DNA from: Klenkia soli
GTDB lineage: Bacteria; Actinomycetota; Actinomycetes; Mycobacteriales; Geodermatophilaceae
Length of the DNA: 64,000 bases
Direction of reading: 5' to 3'
Assembly: GCF_900103975.1 (NCBI RefSeq)
Contig: NZ_FNIR01000001.1
Location: 124,001-188,000, forward strand
The notes beneath the pieces are model-generated. The model saw nothing but the letters and a program-made list of their open reading frames with translations, was not told the origin of the DNA and searched no databases. Made by a program: the position numbers and the translations under genes. Positions 63,549-64,000 of the stretch are shown in pieces; within the stretch, counting starts at the first letter, position 1, and every line of letters starts with the position of its first letter.

Positions 63549-63725
63549 GTGAGCCCGACGCCCACCGGTGGTTCCCTGCTCGACACCGCCGTCGAGCGCT
63601 TCCACGACCTGGTGCTCGCCGACCCCCGCCTGGCCGCCCTCGCCGACGTCGGGGTCGAGGACGGCCACCTCGACGACGTGCGCGAGGTGGTGGCCGGCCT
63701 CCGCGACCAGGTCGTGGAGGCCTGA
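63549..63725 (+). CDS. Short hypothetical protein, weak resemblance to truncated globin N-terminus
   Basis: 58 residues from GTG 63549, GGAGG with six-base spacing. LLDTAVERFHDLVLADPRLAALADVGVEDGHL resembles the first helices of truncated haemoglobins (AVDxFYxxVLADPxLAPFF), but the haem-binding part is absent. Either a stand-alone helical protein or a fragment. Strong ribosome site supports translation. Confidence 0.5.
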   Translation: MSPTPTGGSLLDTAVERFHDLVLADPRLAALADVGVEDGHLDDVREVVAGLRDQVVEA

Positions 63726-63735
63726 CCCGCCCCCG

Positions 63736-64000
63736 TCAGAAGGTGAGGACCAGCCGGCCCCGCACCCCGCCGGCCTCGAGCCGGGCGTGCGCCGACGCGG
63801 CGTCCGCGGCCGGGACGACGTCGGCCACCCGCAGCGTGACCTCGCCGGACTCCGCCTGCTGCCGCAGCCGGTCCAGCGCCTGCGTGTTCTGGCCGTAGTC
63901 GCGCACCATGACCGGCTCGAACCGGATCGAGCGGCCCGGCGGGACGTCGTCCCCGCGGTAGCCGCGCACGGTCGACACCACGCCGCCGTCGCGGACCGCG
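63736..64000 (-). CDS. Zinc-type/quinone oxidoreductase, C-terminal part (cut by window edge)
   Basis: 88 codons visible, open to the right edge (..AVRDGGVVSTVRGYRG..). The end AESGEVTLRVADVVPAADAASAHARLEAGGVRGRLVLTF is the typical C-terminus of MDR-family NADP oxidoreductases. The N-terminal GroES and nucleotide domains lie outside the window. Confidence 0.8.
   Translation of the reverse strand, partial: AVRDGGVVSTVRGYRGDDVPPGRSIRFEPVMVRDYGQNTQALDRLRQQAESGEVTLRVADVVPAADAASAHARLEAGGVRGRLVLTF

Overview
The window is high-GC (about 73%) chromosomal DNA from an actinobacterium. GTG starts, 4-bp ATGA/GTGA overlaps, the order prfB-ftsE-ftsX-smpB, a WhiB-type protein and a tmRNA tag of actinobacterial type (ADSSQRDFALAA) support this. 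The gene mix (compact Tad locus, exosortase locus, SCO6745 family, glucosylglycerate-hydrolase-like enzyme) would fit Geodermatophilaceae (Blastococcus, Modestobacter, Geodermatophilus), but that placement is inference.

Region 1 (1-28.7 kb) is mostly ordinary core and accessory metabolism: a sugar-porter MFS protein (cut by the window edge), patatin lipase, acyl-CoA synthetase, K+ channel, membrane adenylate cyclase, glycoside hydrolase, a MetX-like hydrolase divergent from a single-barrel MetE, a TetR/DUF1304/oxidoreductase unit with a nearly symmetric divergent promoter-operator, an ECF sigma factor with a short UvrA-like protein, tmRNA (ssrA), CorA, membrane proteins, and the cell-division/translation-rescue block smpB, ftsX, ftsE, prfB.

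Region 2 (28.8-35.9 kb) is a tight seven-gene operon: processive family-2 glycosyltransferase, exosortase with its Cys/Arg/His triad, ATP-grasp enzyme, UDP-GlcNAc 2-epimerase-like protein, HAD phosphatase, a secreted protein with signal peptide and a C-terminal sorting-like tail (short motif, membrane helix, Arg cluster), and a PIG-L deacetylase. It looks like a dedicated exosortase system in which one surface protein is processed alongside amino-sugar glycan synthesis. A 15-bp hairpin ends it against a convergent fused ABC transporter and a GGDEF-EAL protein.

Region 3 (41.3-59.7 kb) is a Tad (Flp-type) pilus/secretion locus on the minus strand (tadA, tadB, tadC, small pilin-like gene, two TadE-like genes). 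Its tadC is split by a 14.24-kb integrated element. Joining the two chromosomal sides at a shared CGAC core rebuilds tadC exactly in frame. The element has a large serine integrase at its left end; an excisionase-like gene at its right end overlaps the truncated tadC stop by 4 bp. It also carries an AAA+ ATPase, a second serine recombinase preceded by a dense GGAAC/GTTCC cluster, both terminase subunits, a tape-measure protein, a WhiB-like protein and small unknown genes. I find no portal, capsid, tail-tube or lysis genes. It may be a degraded prophage or a phage satellite, and its arrangement suggests excision could be tied to tad transcription.

Region 4 (59.8-64 kb) holds a NarL-type two-component module in flux: a response regulator broken by a 1-nt frameshift, a stand-alone copy of a sensor domain, a histidine-kinase homologue that lost its phospho-acceptor and ATP-binding residues, an intact histidine kinase, a 58-aa protein, and the end of a zinc-type oxidoreductase cut by the window edge.
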